A stretch of 64,000 bases of DNA, taken from the NCBI RefSeq assembly GCF_001027925.1, contig NZ_LECT01000048.1, positions 124,001 through 188,000 on the forward strand, given 5' to 3'. Shown piece by piece: positions 37,727-45,871 of this stretch. Each line of letters begins with the position of its first letter. Position 1 is the first letter of the stretch. A program made the position numbers and the translations under genes. The stretch comes from Rhodopirellula islandica. Lineage in GTDB: Bacteria; Planctomycetota; Planctomycetia; Pirellulales; Pirellulaceae. The notes below the pieces were generated by a model. It was not told the origin of the DNA. It saw only the letters and a program-made list of their open reading frames with translations, and did no database searches.

Positions 37727-39777
37727 TTGGAATTCCTCTTCTTTTTCGCTGGTTGGCGTGACTTCTGGGAAGCGTCTGGCAGCTCATTCAGTTCCAATGC
37801 CGGAACCGAATCATTGCCCGCCAAACGGACGATCATGTCAACCGGGTGCGTCCCCGCTTCAAGCGTGACCTCGACGGACGCCTCGGTGTTCGATTGCCCC
37901 GTTGTGTCAATCAAGGCGGCATCATGCAACCGCAGCACAGCGTCGCCGGTCGCGGTCAGTCGCACTTCGTAGCGTCCCGTTTTGGCAACATTCAGAACCG
38001 ACCGCACACGAACGTTTCCTTTGCCGGCGGTTCGCACCGCTTCATCGACATCCAGTTCCTTGATGTCAACCTCGGTCGATTGGGCGGGGTCTAAACGCGA
38101 GACCACTGACGTTTCGCTCGGGCAATAGGTGACGACCATCGGAGCGTTCGCTTCCAAGGTGTCATCCGCCGGGATGGGGGCCTGATCGTAGGGACGCGGA
38201 GCGGACGCATTGTTCGAGCGAACCTGCAAAACACGGTCGTGCATTCGTTGTTGCAACGCATCCATTTCGGCGGATGTTCCCGCCAAGTTGTTCGCTTCGC
38301 CGGGGTCGTTGGCCACATCGTAGATTTCGAAGGGATCCGAGTGCGACTGGATGTTGTGCCGAACGCCTTTGTAACCGTCCAGGAAGATCGCTTGCATTTG
38401 GCCACGACGAGCACCGCGTCTGGCGGGTTCGAAGTCATCGTAGTTTGGCGTTTTGCCTCCGTTGAAATACTCGACGTAAGTCGTCGGCGGTGCTTGCTCC
38501 CCCGTCTTCAACAACGTCGGTGCCAACGAAACACCGTCCGCTCGTGCTGGAACAGTTGCTCCCGCCAAATCAGCGAACGTGGTCAACCAATCATGGAACT
38601 GGCTCGCGCTACGATCGATTCCTGGTGCGATCTTCCCGGGCCACCAAGCGATGGTCGGGACTCGGATCCCGCCTTCGTAACAATCGCGTTTCATCCCATC
38701 AAAGGGCCCGTAGGACTGAAACGAAGTTGGGTTGTAATTCACATTGCGAATGTAGGATTCACTGTGTGGTCCGTTGTCACTGGAGAGAACCACCAACGTG
38801 TTCTCGTCCATCTTCAGATCACGAAGCGTTTGCAGCAGGTCGCCCATCAAGTCATCGAGACGACGGACGCTGGTTGCAAATCGGACCTCGGCATCCGTCC
38901 AGCCCTGATTGGCATAGTCAGGATGCTTGTACGAATCGATTGGCCCGACCGTATTGATCATGCGATCAGTCTCGCCGAGCCACTGCACGCCGCCCTTGAC
39001 CCCCTTGCCTTCTGGATACGGCGAAGCCGGGTACTGGATCGAGGCGTGAGGCGTGTCGTAGGACAGGAAGACGAAAAAGGGTTCGTCCGCGGATTGCGAT
39101 TGATGGTCAACCAAAAACTGCTTCGTTTTCGCGGTGAACAAATCGGCGGTGTAACAGCCCTTCAGCTGCGACGAAATCTCTTCGTCGTTGTGCCAGAGTT
39201 CCACCGGGTTGGCGTGCGCCTCACCGTTGGCGATCGGCCACTTGTCGGCGGGATAGTGATTGTGCCCGTCGCGGTGACGGACGTAGCCAAAGAATTCGTC
39301 AAAGCCACGCTTGGTCGGGTACGCGGGCCAAGTTTCGGCGTTGCTGCCTTCCCCCTGCAACCCGTACTTGCCAATCAAGGCGGTCGTGTATCCCGAGTCC
39401 TTCAAAACCGATGCGACCGTCGGTACATCCGGCAATGCCTTGTCAAATTGGTTGTCGCGTATCGACGCATGACCTTGATGAACGCCCGTCAGCAACGAAG
39501 CACGACTGGGAGCACACACCGGAGCCGGGCAGTAGTGATTTCGCATCTGCAGCCCTTCGGCAGCCATCGCGTCCCAGTGGGGTGTTTGATGCGTCCGATC
39601 GTGCTTGGATTCGTTCTGGTAGTAACACCCCAAATCGCCCCAACCAAGGTCGTCGTAGAGAACGAACAAGATGTTCGGTTGGCTAGGTGGGGTGTCCGCA
39701 GTGGCTGGGGCGGGCGCGAACCCATTGGACAAAACCATCAGTCCAACGAGCAAACACAGAAGATGGCGAGAACGCAT
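37723..39777 (-). CDS. Secreted formylglycine-dependent sulfatase
   Basis: 684 residues with a signal peptide (LLCLLVGLMVLSNGF). Metal ligands lie in QPNILFVLYDDLGWGDLGCY, and the formylglycine motif CAPSR starts at residue 88. A C-terminal extension of about 130 residues (EVRLTATGDAVLRLHDAAL) is beta-rich and could bind carbohydrate, and the protein ends in a basic tail (KSRQPAKKKRNSK). It probably removes sulfate from extracellular polysaccharides; the substrate is unknown. ATG 39777 precedes the signal. It is translationally coupled to the ketopantoate reductase-like gene downstream. Confidence 0.9.
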   Translation of the reverse strand: MRSRHLLCLLVGLMVLSNGFAPAPATADTPPSQPNILFVLYDDLGWGDLGCYYQNESKHDRTHQTPHWDAMAAEGLQMRNHYCPAPVCAPSRASLLTGVHQGHASIRDNQFDKALPDVPTVASVLKDSGYTTALIGKYGLQGEGSNAETWPAYPTKRGFDEFFGYVRHRDGHNHYPADKWPIANGEAHANPVELWHNDEEISSQLKGCYTADLFTAKTKQFLVDHQSQSADEPFFVFLSYDTPHASIQYPASPYPEGKGVKGGVQWLGETDRMINTVGPIDSYKHPDYANQGWTDAEVRFATSVRRLDDLMGDLLQTLRDLKMDENTLVVLSSDNGPHSESYIRNVNYNPTSFQSYGPFDGMKRDCYEGGIRVPTIAWWPGKIAPGIDRSASQFHDWLTTFADLAGATVPARADGVSLAPTLLKTGEQAPPTTYVEYFNGGKTPNYDDFEPARRGARRGQMQAIFLDGYKGVRHNIQSHSDPFEIYDVANDPGEANNLAGTSAEMDALQQRMHDRVLQVRSNNASAPRPYDQAPIPADDTLEANAPMVVTYCPSETSVVSRLDPAQSTEVDIKELDVDEAVRTAGKGNVRVRSVLNVAKTGRYEVRLTATGDAVLRLHDAALIDTTGQSNTEASVEVTLEAGTHPVDMIVRLAGNDSVPALELNELPDASQKSRQPAKKKRNSK

Positions 39778-39881
39778 GCAAACAGCTCTTCATGGGGGGG
39801 GACGTGTGAGGGACACCGATTCTAACTCAAACCTTTCCCACCGTCCTTCCCCATCTTCTGATTGCCGCTGCATCGCTTTAA

Positions 39882-41189
39882 TCAAATCAGATGGATGCGT
39901 GGTGGTTTGGCCAATCGCTTGACACGCATGGCCAAACTTGGATGCAACCAACTCGCTCGACGGGCCGCAGGATGGCCCGCGGTGACTCGTCCCAACGCAG
40001 CGGCCATCATTCCCGCCGCCTCCGCTTCAGTTGCCGGCATGCCTTCCGCTTGGTTCCCCGCTTTGACTGCCAACTTGCAAGCGACCGCGTCGGCATCCCA
40101 TTCAGTCAGATACGCCACGGCACTCAGCGTCCCCACCGTCAGCAACAACCCAGCCAGTCCGCCAACCGTTGCTCCCCAAGCTTCATTGGTGAACAAGGAT
40201 CCCACCCAGATCGAAACGAACCAGGCCGGTGCGACCGCAGCCATTCGGATGGGCACATGCCAACGACGCACGTGGGCAACTTCATGCATCACCACCATCA
40301 GCACTTGTCCGCGAGGCAATTCATCGAGCACTCGATCGGACAACAGCAGCAAACGGCCCGGACGAAACAACCCGGCGACCAACGCGTTGAACACGCGGCC
40401 ATTTGTGTTCCATCGCACAATCCGCATGCCACCCCATCCTCGAGTTCGAACGCCAACGCGTTCCAACCACAGGCTGATTGTTTCGCGATCTTCATCGGAA
40501 AGGGGCTCTTGCCGAATCACTTGAGCGACCACCCACGGCAGCAGAAATGCAATCACCGCGATGCCGACTGCGATTCCAATTGCAAGAGCGTTTCCCGTCG
40601 CGAGCGGTTGGCTCCATTCCGCCAAATCGCCGAGCAACAGAAACATCATCGTCGGGATGATCAACCAGACAGGACCGCCGCGAAGCCCCGACCAAAGTGA
40701 AACAAAGTAGTTTCGAAGCGTTGAATCGGTGAGCCCCAATCGGGCTCCGAAGACATGTTCCGCGGACCAAGTCGCCAGCAGAATCGTGATCCCCGGTGTG
40801 AGCAACACGATCGACTGCAGCATCATGCTTGATTCCAAAATCGGTTGCTCTCGAGTCCAAGCCGCCAGCGAAAAAGCACCCAGGCAAACCAACACGACCG
40901 GCAATCCTAACCACCGAAAGATGTCCAGCTGAATTTCCAGCATCCGCGCCGCGTCACGCAATCGCATGTGCCCGCGACGTACCTGCAACACCATCATTCT
41001 GGCCGCGGTGTGACAGAGGATCGTCCAACCAGCGACCAACGCCACGCTGGCAATCACCGAGCGAAACGAAGGTTCTGACCAACCGGGAGCCGCCCCACAG
41101 CAAAGCGATACCAAGACCAGCAGAAAGACGTAGAACGACAAATTGATTCCTTGTTCGTTGAGCACGAGCCAGAATGGCTTCACGGCCAA
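39882..41189 (-). CDS. M48-type membrane zinc metallopeptidase
   Basis: About 435 residues with several hydrophobic segments (LSFYVFLLVLVSLCCG, VIASVALVAGWTIL, GNALAIGIAVGIAVIAFLLP). The zinc motif HEVAH lies near residue 301 in LMVVMHEVAHVRRWH, and the downstream YLTEWDADAVAC supplies the expected Glu and Asp of M48/Ste24-type peptidases. It probably acts at the cytoplasmic membrane in protein quality control or signalling. The start is uncertain: the annotated frame opens with TTG at 41189, GTG 41183 is possible, and TTG 41141 has an AAGGA upstream. It is a monocistronic gene upstream of the divergent DUF1559 region. Confidence 0.78.
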   Translation of the reverse strand: MAVKPFWLVLNEQGINLSFYVFLLVLVSLCCGAAPGWSEPSFRSVIASVALVAGWTILCHTAARMMVLQVRRGHMRLRDAARMLEIQLDIFRWLGLPVVLVCLGAFSLAAWTREQPILESSMMLQSIVLLTPGITILLATWSAEHVFGARLGLTDSTLRNYFVSLWSGLRGGPVWLIIPTMMFLLLGDLAEWSQPLATGNALAIGIAVGIAVIAFLLPWVVAQVIRQEPLSDEDRETISLWLERVGVRTRGWGGMRIVRWNTNGRVFNALVAGLFRPGRLLLLSDRVLDELPRGQVLMVVMHEVAHVRRWHVPIRMAAVAPAWFVSIWVGSLFTNEAWGATVGGLAGLLLTVGTLSAVAYLTEWDADAVACKLAVKAGNQAEGMPATEAEAAGMMAAALGRVTAGHPAARRASWLHPSLAMRVKRLAKPPRIHLI

Positions 41190-41780
41190 GCATCAGCAAA
41201 CCCAATCTTTTGAACGCCGTCAAAGGAATCTTAAAAAATTCCCCAGTTCACTGGTCCCAACCCCGCAAAGCGTTCGGTCTGCAACGGTTCTAGCGAATGC
41301 GAGGCTGAGTTCACACTTGGCGATCCTTTGAGCCCGCCTGTTCTACCGGTCTCCCGCAGGTTCACAACCAAGCCGGCAACGGGCACTGTGCAAATGCATC
41401 CTCCCGTTTTGGGGGCTGCTCGGATAACACGCACTCACCTTGCGGTCCTGCGCATCGGATGAGCAGTGACTGCTGCGTTCAGAGGCAAGCAAATGACTTC
41501 GCCGCGTCTCATCAACGACACCCATCTCCACCTTGCACGCTAGGACGGGAAGAGTCGCCCCCGAAGCACAAAACCTCCAACCAAAACGTCGCAGCCCCCC
41601 ATACGTTGGCATTTCCTTTGCCTTCAGCGTTTCATCGTGTGGGTGACGGACGCTACCCAACCGGGACCAGAGCTCACGCGACGACGAGAATTTTTGGGAA
41701 GGATTCTTCCCTTCTTCACCCCATGTTTCGATTCCTCGATTCAACTCGCGTTTTCGAAACTCTCACCTAGGGACCTGTCG
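41190..41780. other. Gene-free region upstream of DUF1559 gene
   Basis: About 590 bases between divergent genes. The plus frame of DUF1559 stays open back to 41637, but that stretch lacks any family signature. No RNA gene or clear repeat is seen. It likely contains the promoter and a long leader for the pseudopilin-like gene. Confidence 0.4.
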
Positions 41781-42773
41781 ATGAGTCAGAAGAAATTGAA
41801 ACGCTCTGGATTCACTTTGGTCGAGTTGCTGGTTGTCATTGCCATCATTGGAGTCTTGGTCGGGCTGCTGCTACCAGCGGTCCAATCAGCTCGAGAAGCT
41901 GCCCGTCGGATGAGTTGTTCCAACAACATGAAGCAACTCGGTCTCGCGATGCACAACTATCACGACACCATGTCCACGTTCCCGCTAGGTTCCTATAACC
42001 TTCGCGAAACTTGGCCCGCCAGCGGATCCAATTGGCGAGCATTGCTGTTGCCTTTCATTGAACAAGGGAACATTCACGAGAAGCTCGAATTCAGCTACTC
42101 GTCCCACTTCATGGCCGGAGGTGCGGCGGGTGCCGACGCGTTGAAAGGCAATGAAGTTCTCAAGTATCTCGCCGTACCAACCTACGCTTGCCCGTCCTCG
42201 GCAATCGAGATGTTTGAAGATGCTCCGGTCTCCAACAATTCCGAGGGAGCCATGAACGTCCAGTATGTCGGAATCCAAGGCGCCGCTCGACCAGTTCCTG
42301 GTGGTGATCCCAACAAAGGGACCGCAGACCTCGGTCACGGTTGGTCCTCCAACAACGGGATGCTGTTCCCCAACGGCAAGATCAAGATGCGAGACGTCGT
42401 GGATGGAACCACCAACGCGATCATGATCGCGGAACAGTCAGGCTGGGTCGATGGAGTCAACCGAACCTCCAACTATTACGGTGGATGGATGGGGTCACGA
42501 CACCCGCGTCCCGTGGATGGCTCCAGCAGCTGGGATCTCTGGCAAACCGGGACCACCTGCGTCCGATTCGCTCCGAACTCTCAGATCGTGCAAACCGGGG
42601 CCACCGATCGAATGTACCGCAACAACACCGTGATCAATTCCATGCACACCGGTGGCATCAACGTGGTCATGGGCGACGCCAGCGTTCAGTTCATCACGGA
42701 TTCAATTGACTTCATGCTGCTGAAGCAACTGTGCTGCCGCTACGACGGTGAAATCACCTCGCTTCCGCAGTGA
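41781..42773 (+). CDS. DUF1559 pseudopilin-like protein
   Basis: 330 residues. The type IV prepilin-like N-terminus RSGFTLVELLVVIAIIGVLVG has the conserved Gly/Phe cleavage site and Glu at +5, and would be cut and methylated by a prepilin peptidase. The DUF1559 signature follows (AREAARRMSCSNNMKQLGL) with the C-terminal GGINVVMGDASVQF. This family is expanded in planctomycetes; the role is unsettled, but pseudopilus or surface structure is likely. ATG 41781 (MSQKKLK) is the start; the open frame upstream is ignored. A small lipoprotein gene follows after 170 bases. Confidence 0.93.
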   Translation: MSQKKLKRSGFTLVELLVVIAIIGVLVGLLLPAVQSAREAARRMSCSNNMKQLGLAMHNYHDTMSTFPLGSYNLRETWPASGSNWRALLLPFIEQGNIHEKLEFSYSSHFMAGGAAGADALKGNEVLKYLAVPTYACPSSAIEMFEDAPVSNNSEGAMNVQYVGIQGAARPVPGGDPNKGTADLGHGWSSNNGMLFPNGKIKMRDVVDGTTNAIMIAEQSGWVDGVNRTSNYYGGWMGSRHPRPVDGSSSWDLWQTGTTCVRFAPNSQIVQTGATDRMYRNNTVINSMHTGGINVVMGDASVQFITDSIDFMLLKQLCCRYDGEITSLPQ

Positions 42774-42943
42774 GGTTGGCAGTCAGCCGCAGGCAGTCGA
42801 TTTCGGGACACACTGGAGGGCCACCTTGGCCTCTTAACTCGCCGTGGCACGGCGTGAGCCCTTCGGTCCCACACCAGGCAATCAGTTCGACTTCACGAAT
42901 TTCGCTAGCACAACCAATCCACCAAGAGAAATCAACACTTCCT

Positions 42944-43366
42944 ATGAAACGATCAAACTCAATGAACCTTCCAACCACCATGCTCTGCACCGGCCTGGCA
43001 TTCCTCACGACAATTTCGATCGGGTGCAGCGATTCGCCTCCGGAGGGGACGGTCGAGGGAACCGTCACTCTCAACGGAAAACCTTACGACGACGCTGCGG
43101 TCATGTTCTTGGATTCAACGACCGGACAAGCGGCGGGCACGGACATCCAAGACGGTGGCCAATTTGTTCTGAAGGATCCCGTTCCAACCGGAACTTACAG
43201 CGTCTACCTCGCGCCCCGAACGGTTCCGATGGAAGAGGGGTCGCCAGAGGCCGTCAAAATTGACGAATCAGTTCCAGAAAAATACTGGAATGAAGCCAGC
43301 ACTGATATCGAAGCGATCGTCAACGAAGGCGAAAACAGCGTGACCATCGAACTCAAAAAGTCGTAA
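42944..43366 (+). CDS. Small lipoprotein with carboxypeptidase-regulatory-like fold
   Basis: 140 residues. The lipobox ISIGC after a hydrophobic stretch (TMLCTGLAFLTT) marks a lipoprotein. The mature part resembles a transthyretin-like or carboxypeptidase regulatory domain (GTVEGTVTLNGKPYDDAAVMF, TGTYSVYLAPRTV). Such lipoproteins commonly follow DUF1559 genes in planctomycetes, which suggests a shared envelope role. ATG 42944 follows an AAGAGAA stretch; the open frame further upstream lacks a signal. A strong terminator lies 44 bases after the stop. Confidence 0.85.
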   Translation: MKRSNSMNLPTTMLCTGLAFLTTISIGCSDSPPEGTVEGTVTLNGKPYDDAAVMFLDSTTGQAAGTDIQDGGQFVLKDPVPTGTYSVYLAPRTVPMEEGSPEAVKIDESVPEKYWNEASTDIEAIVNEGENSVTIELKKS

Positions 43367-43409
43367 GACTTCCGAGCCAGTGCCTCCCATTTGCTGACCA
43401 GCCAATCCA

Positions 43410-43443
43410 GGGACGCTCGAGAGCAATTTGCTCTCAGCGTCCC
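43410..43443 (+). terminator. Strong rho-independent terminator
   Basis: GGGACGCT pairs with AGCGTCCC (8 bp) and GAGAGC pairs with GCTCTC (6 bp) beyond one bulged C, with an AATTT loop at 43425-43429, followed by TTTCG. It closes the DUF1559-lipoprotein unit. Confidence 0.85.
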
Positions 43444-43503
43444 TTTCGTCGTTCAACCAGACCGACTTTGTCCCTGCGCTTCAAAATGCGTTATCTTTGG
43501 GGC

Positions 43504-44394
43504 ATGAATCACTCACAAAATTGGATCGCACGGGTCCCTGGTTGGTTTTGCATTCTCATTGCGCCGCTCGTTGGGTCGCCTCACACATTTGCGGACCAGC
43601 CCGCCGCAGCGAATGAACGGAACGTCGCATCGGAACACTCCTTGCTCGAGAACCGAATCGACGTTCATCCAAACCTGATGTCCGGCGCGGCACCGGTCGG
43701 GGAAGCCGCGTTCGCCGAACTGGCTCGATTGGGCGTCAAGGTGATTGTCAGCGTGGATGGCCAGCGTCCCGAGGTTGAATTGGCTCGCAAGCATGGGATG
43801 CGATACATCCATATCCCCATCGGTTACGACGGGGTGGATCCAGACGCCTGCAAGTCCGCTGCAGCACTGACTCAACAGGTCCACGAACCCCTGTATGTCC
43901 ATTGCCATCATGGCAAACATCGTGGTCCCGCGATGGCCGCGGTGATCGGACAATCCGCTGGTTGGCTGAATCGCAACCAAGCCATTGCCCTGTTGAAACG
44001 GGCAGGCACGGGATCGCAGTACGCGGGTCTTTGGCGTGACGTGGATGGTTTTCGACCTCCGCCCGATTCTGCGAAACTCCCTGAACTGGTCGAGATCGCC
44101 GAAATCAGCACGCTGGCCTCCCACATGGTCGAGACCTCGTTGCAATACGAAGTCCTGCTCAGCGCGATGAAGGACAACGCCTGGAAGGTCAGCGATGTTC
44201 GGCTGCTTCAAGAAGCCTTGCGAGAGTCCCATCGGGTCTGCAACGAAGAAATGCGTGATTGGATGCTCGATTCAGTCGAACTGGTCGAGTCCATGGAATC
44301 CCAAGTCGAAGGCAAGGATTGGCATGAACTCCAACACTCCATGGCTCGGCTGAAGCAAGCGTGCAACCAATGCCACCAGCGTTATCGCAACTGA
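43504..44394 (+). CDS. Secreted Cys-phosphatase and c-type heme fusion
   Basis: 296 residues with a signal peptide (GWFCILIAPLVGSPHTFAD). Residues about 40-165 resemble a dual-specificity/tyrosine phosphatase fold: LGVKVIVSVDGQRPEVELAR, then CHHGKHR near residue 135, which matches the CX5R phosphate loop. The C-terminal half is helical and ends with CNQCHQRYRN, a CXXCH heme site in the place typical of cytochrome c-prime/c556 four-helix bundles. The catalytic Cys and Arg and the heme motif are all retained. A periplasmic phosphatase combined with a heme domain suggests redox or gas sensing, which is inference. ATG 43504 follows GGGG. The gene overlaps the convergent bioA by 13 bases. Confidence 0.75.
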   Translation: MNHSQNWIARVPGWFCILIAPLVGSPHTFADQPAAANERNVASEHSLLENRIDVHPNLMSGAAPVGEAAFAELARLGVKVIVSVDGQRPEVELARKHGMRYIHIPIGYDGVDPDACKSAAALTQQVHEPLYVHCHHGKHRGPAMAAVIGQSAGWLNRNQAIALLKRAGTGSQYAGLWRDVDGFRPPPDSAKLPELVEIAEISTLASHMVETSLQYEVLLSAMKDNAWKVSDVRLLQEALRESHRVCNEEMRDWMLDSVELVESMESQVEGKDWHELQHSMARLKQACNQCHQRYRN

Positions 44395-45650
44395 ATGCCG
44401 GACGGCAACGTCGCGTGTGTCGCGTCGATCATGGCATCGCAAATTTGGTGCAGGGAATCCTCGCCAATGCACAATGGCGGCGTTGTGTACAAGCAGTCTC
44501 CAAACGGGCGCAACCAAACACCTCGTTGAACCAACTCCTCTTGCACACGCTGCATCTTCGGTGGGTCGCGAAACTGGACCACGCCGACCGCTCCCAAACA
44601 TCGAACGTCGGCCACATGGTCGAGCTCTCGCAACACAGACAATCGCTCTCGAAGGACTGATTCCAAGCGATCGATGTCATACGAAGTCGTCTCAAACAGA
44701 TCCAACGAAGCATTCGCGGCAGAACAGGCCAGCGGATTGGCCATGAACGTCGGCCCGTGCATCAATGCCGCACCAGGATCGTCATCGTAGAACGAATCAA
44801 AGACATGTGTTCGGGCGATTGTGACTGCCATCGACATCGTGCCTGCTGTCAGGGCTTTGCCCAAACACAGGATATCCGGCACCACCGGATGCTCGTCCTC
44901 CGCGGTGTGGTCCACCGCGAACATTTTCCCGGTTCGCTGAAACCCGGTCGCGATCTCATCAGCGATCAACAACACGTCATGTCGCCGACACGCGTCTCGG
45001 ATCCGACGCAGCGTTTCCACGTCGTGAAATCGCATCCCGCCGGCGCCTTGCACCAACGGTTCGACGAACACACCAGCAATGGAATCAGCATGTTCGGAAA
45101 GCACACGATTCAACTCTTCTTCGAACGATTCATCTCGCGGGAGCGGCACATGGAACTGCTGCGTGATCGCGTCGCTGTAGCGAGCATGCATGCTTCGCTG
45201 CGGGTCACACAATGACATCGCGCCGGTGGTGTCACCGTGGTACGCATTGTGAAACGCCAAGAACCGAGTCCGCCCGGGACGATCGCGGCGACGCCAGTGC
45301 CCGATCGCCATCTTCATTGCGACTTCGACCGCGACAGACCCGCTGTCGGAAAAGAACACATGATTCAAATCCCCCGGAGCCAACGCAGCCAACCGAGTCG
45401 CCAAACGCTCGGCGGGCTCATGCGTGATTCCACCGAACATCACATGCGGCATTCGCGCCAACTGTTCCGTCACCGCCTCGCGAACATGAGGATGATTGTA
45501 ACCGTGACAGGCTGACCACCACGACGCCATTCCATCGATCCACCGCTGGCCGCTGGCGCCAATCAAATGACAACCTTCCGTCGCCACGATCTTCATCGGC
45601 GGCGGAGCGGTCTTCATTTGGCAATACGGTTGCCACACATGGTTCTTCAT
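44382..45650 (-). CDS. bioA: Adenosylmethionine-8-amino-7-oxononanoate aminotransferase
   Basis: 422 residues of class III PLP aminotransferases. BioA features are HVWQPYCQM at the N-terminus, IDGMASWWSACHGYNHPHV, and SDSGSVAVEVAMKMA. PLP-binding segments are LLIADEIATGFQRTGKMFA and the lysine in ILCLGKALTAGTMSMA. It transfers an amino group from S-adenosylmethionine to 7-keto-8-aminopelargonate in biotin synthesis. No other biotin gene is nearby. It follows the small coiled-coil gene by 31 bases and may be co-transcribed with it and the ABC transporter. The end overlaps the convergent phosphatase gene. Confidence 0.93.
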   Translation of the reverse strand: MKNHVWQPYCQMKTAPPPMKIVATEGCHLIGASGQRWIDGMASWWSACHGYNHPHVREAVTEQLARMPHVMFGGITHEPAERLATRLAALAPGDLNHVFFSDSGSVAVEVAMKMAIGHWRRRDRPGRTRFLAFHNAYHGDTTGAMSLCDPQRSMHARYSDAITQQFHVPLPRDESFEEELNRVLSEHADSIAGVFVEPLVQGAGGMRFHDVETLRRIRDACRRHDVLLIADEIATGFQRTGKMFAVDHTAEDEHPVVPDILCLGKALTAGTMSMAVTIARTHVFDSFYDDDPGAALMHGPTFMANPLACSAANASLDLFETTSYDIDRLESVLRERLSVLRELDHVADVRCLGAVGVVQFRDPPKMQRVQEELVQRGVWLRPFGDCLYTTPPLCIGEDSLHQICDAMIDATHATLPSGIQLR

Positions 45651-45681
45651 CGGTCTTTCAGCGCTCGTGGCTCTCGCATCC

Positions 45682-45852
45682 TCAAGACGCTCGCAGCTTG
45701 GCGGCTTCTTCCTCGAGCGATTTGATCTCGTCTTCCAGTTCCTTCAGTTCATCCAAATCGTCCGCCTGCTCTTTCGAACCAGCCAGTCGAGGACGCAAGG
45801 TCTGAAGTTTCTTGTTGATGACGTCCAGACGTTTCTTCGCCTTCTTGTCCAT
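45682..45852 (-). CDS. Small coiled-coil protein, unknown function
   Basis: 56 residues, almost entirely charged heptad-like helix (MDKKAKKRLDVINKKLQTLR, then ELKELEDEIKSLEEEAAKL). No transmembrane segment, cysteine or catalytic motif. GGAGA precedes ATG 45852 at a good distance. It lies 19 bases after the one-chain ABC transporter gene and 31 bases before bioA. It may be a small partner protein of the transporter; nothing in the sequence shows this directly. The frame opens upstream, but only the region from 45852 has protein-like composition. Confidence 0.7.
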   Translation of the reverse strand: MDKKAKKRLDVINKKLQTLRPRLAGSKEQADDLDELKELEDEIKSLEEEAAKLRAS

Positions 45853-45871
45853 GGTGTCTCCTACGGGGAAA

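Noticed and set aside
38239-39825. 528-residue plus-strand frame
   Set aside because: Antisense of the sulfatase containing CAPSR; an artefact of codon bias.
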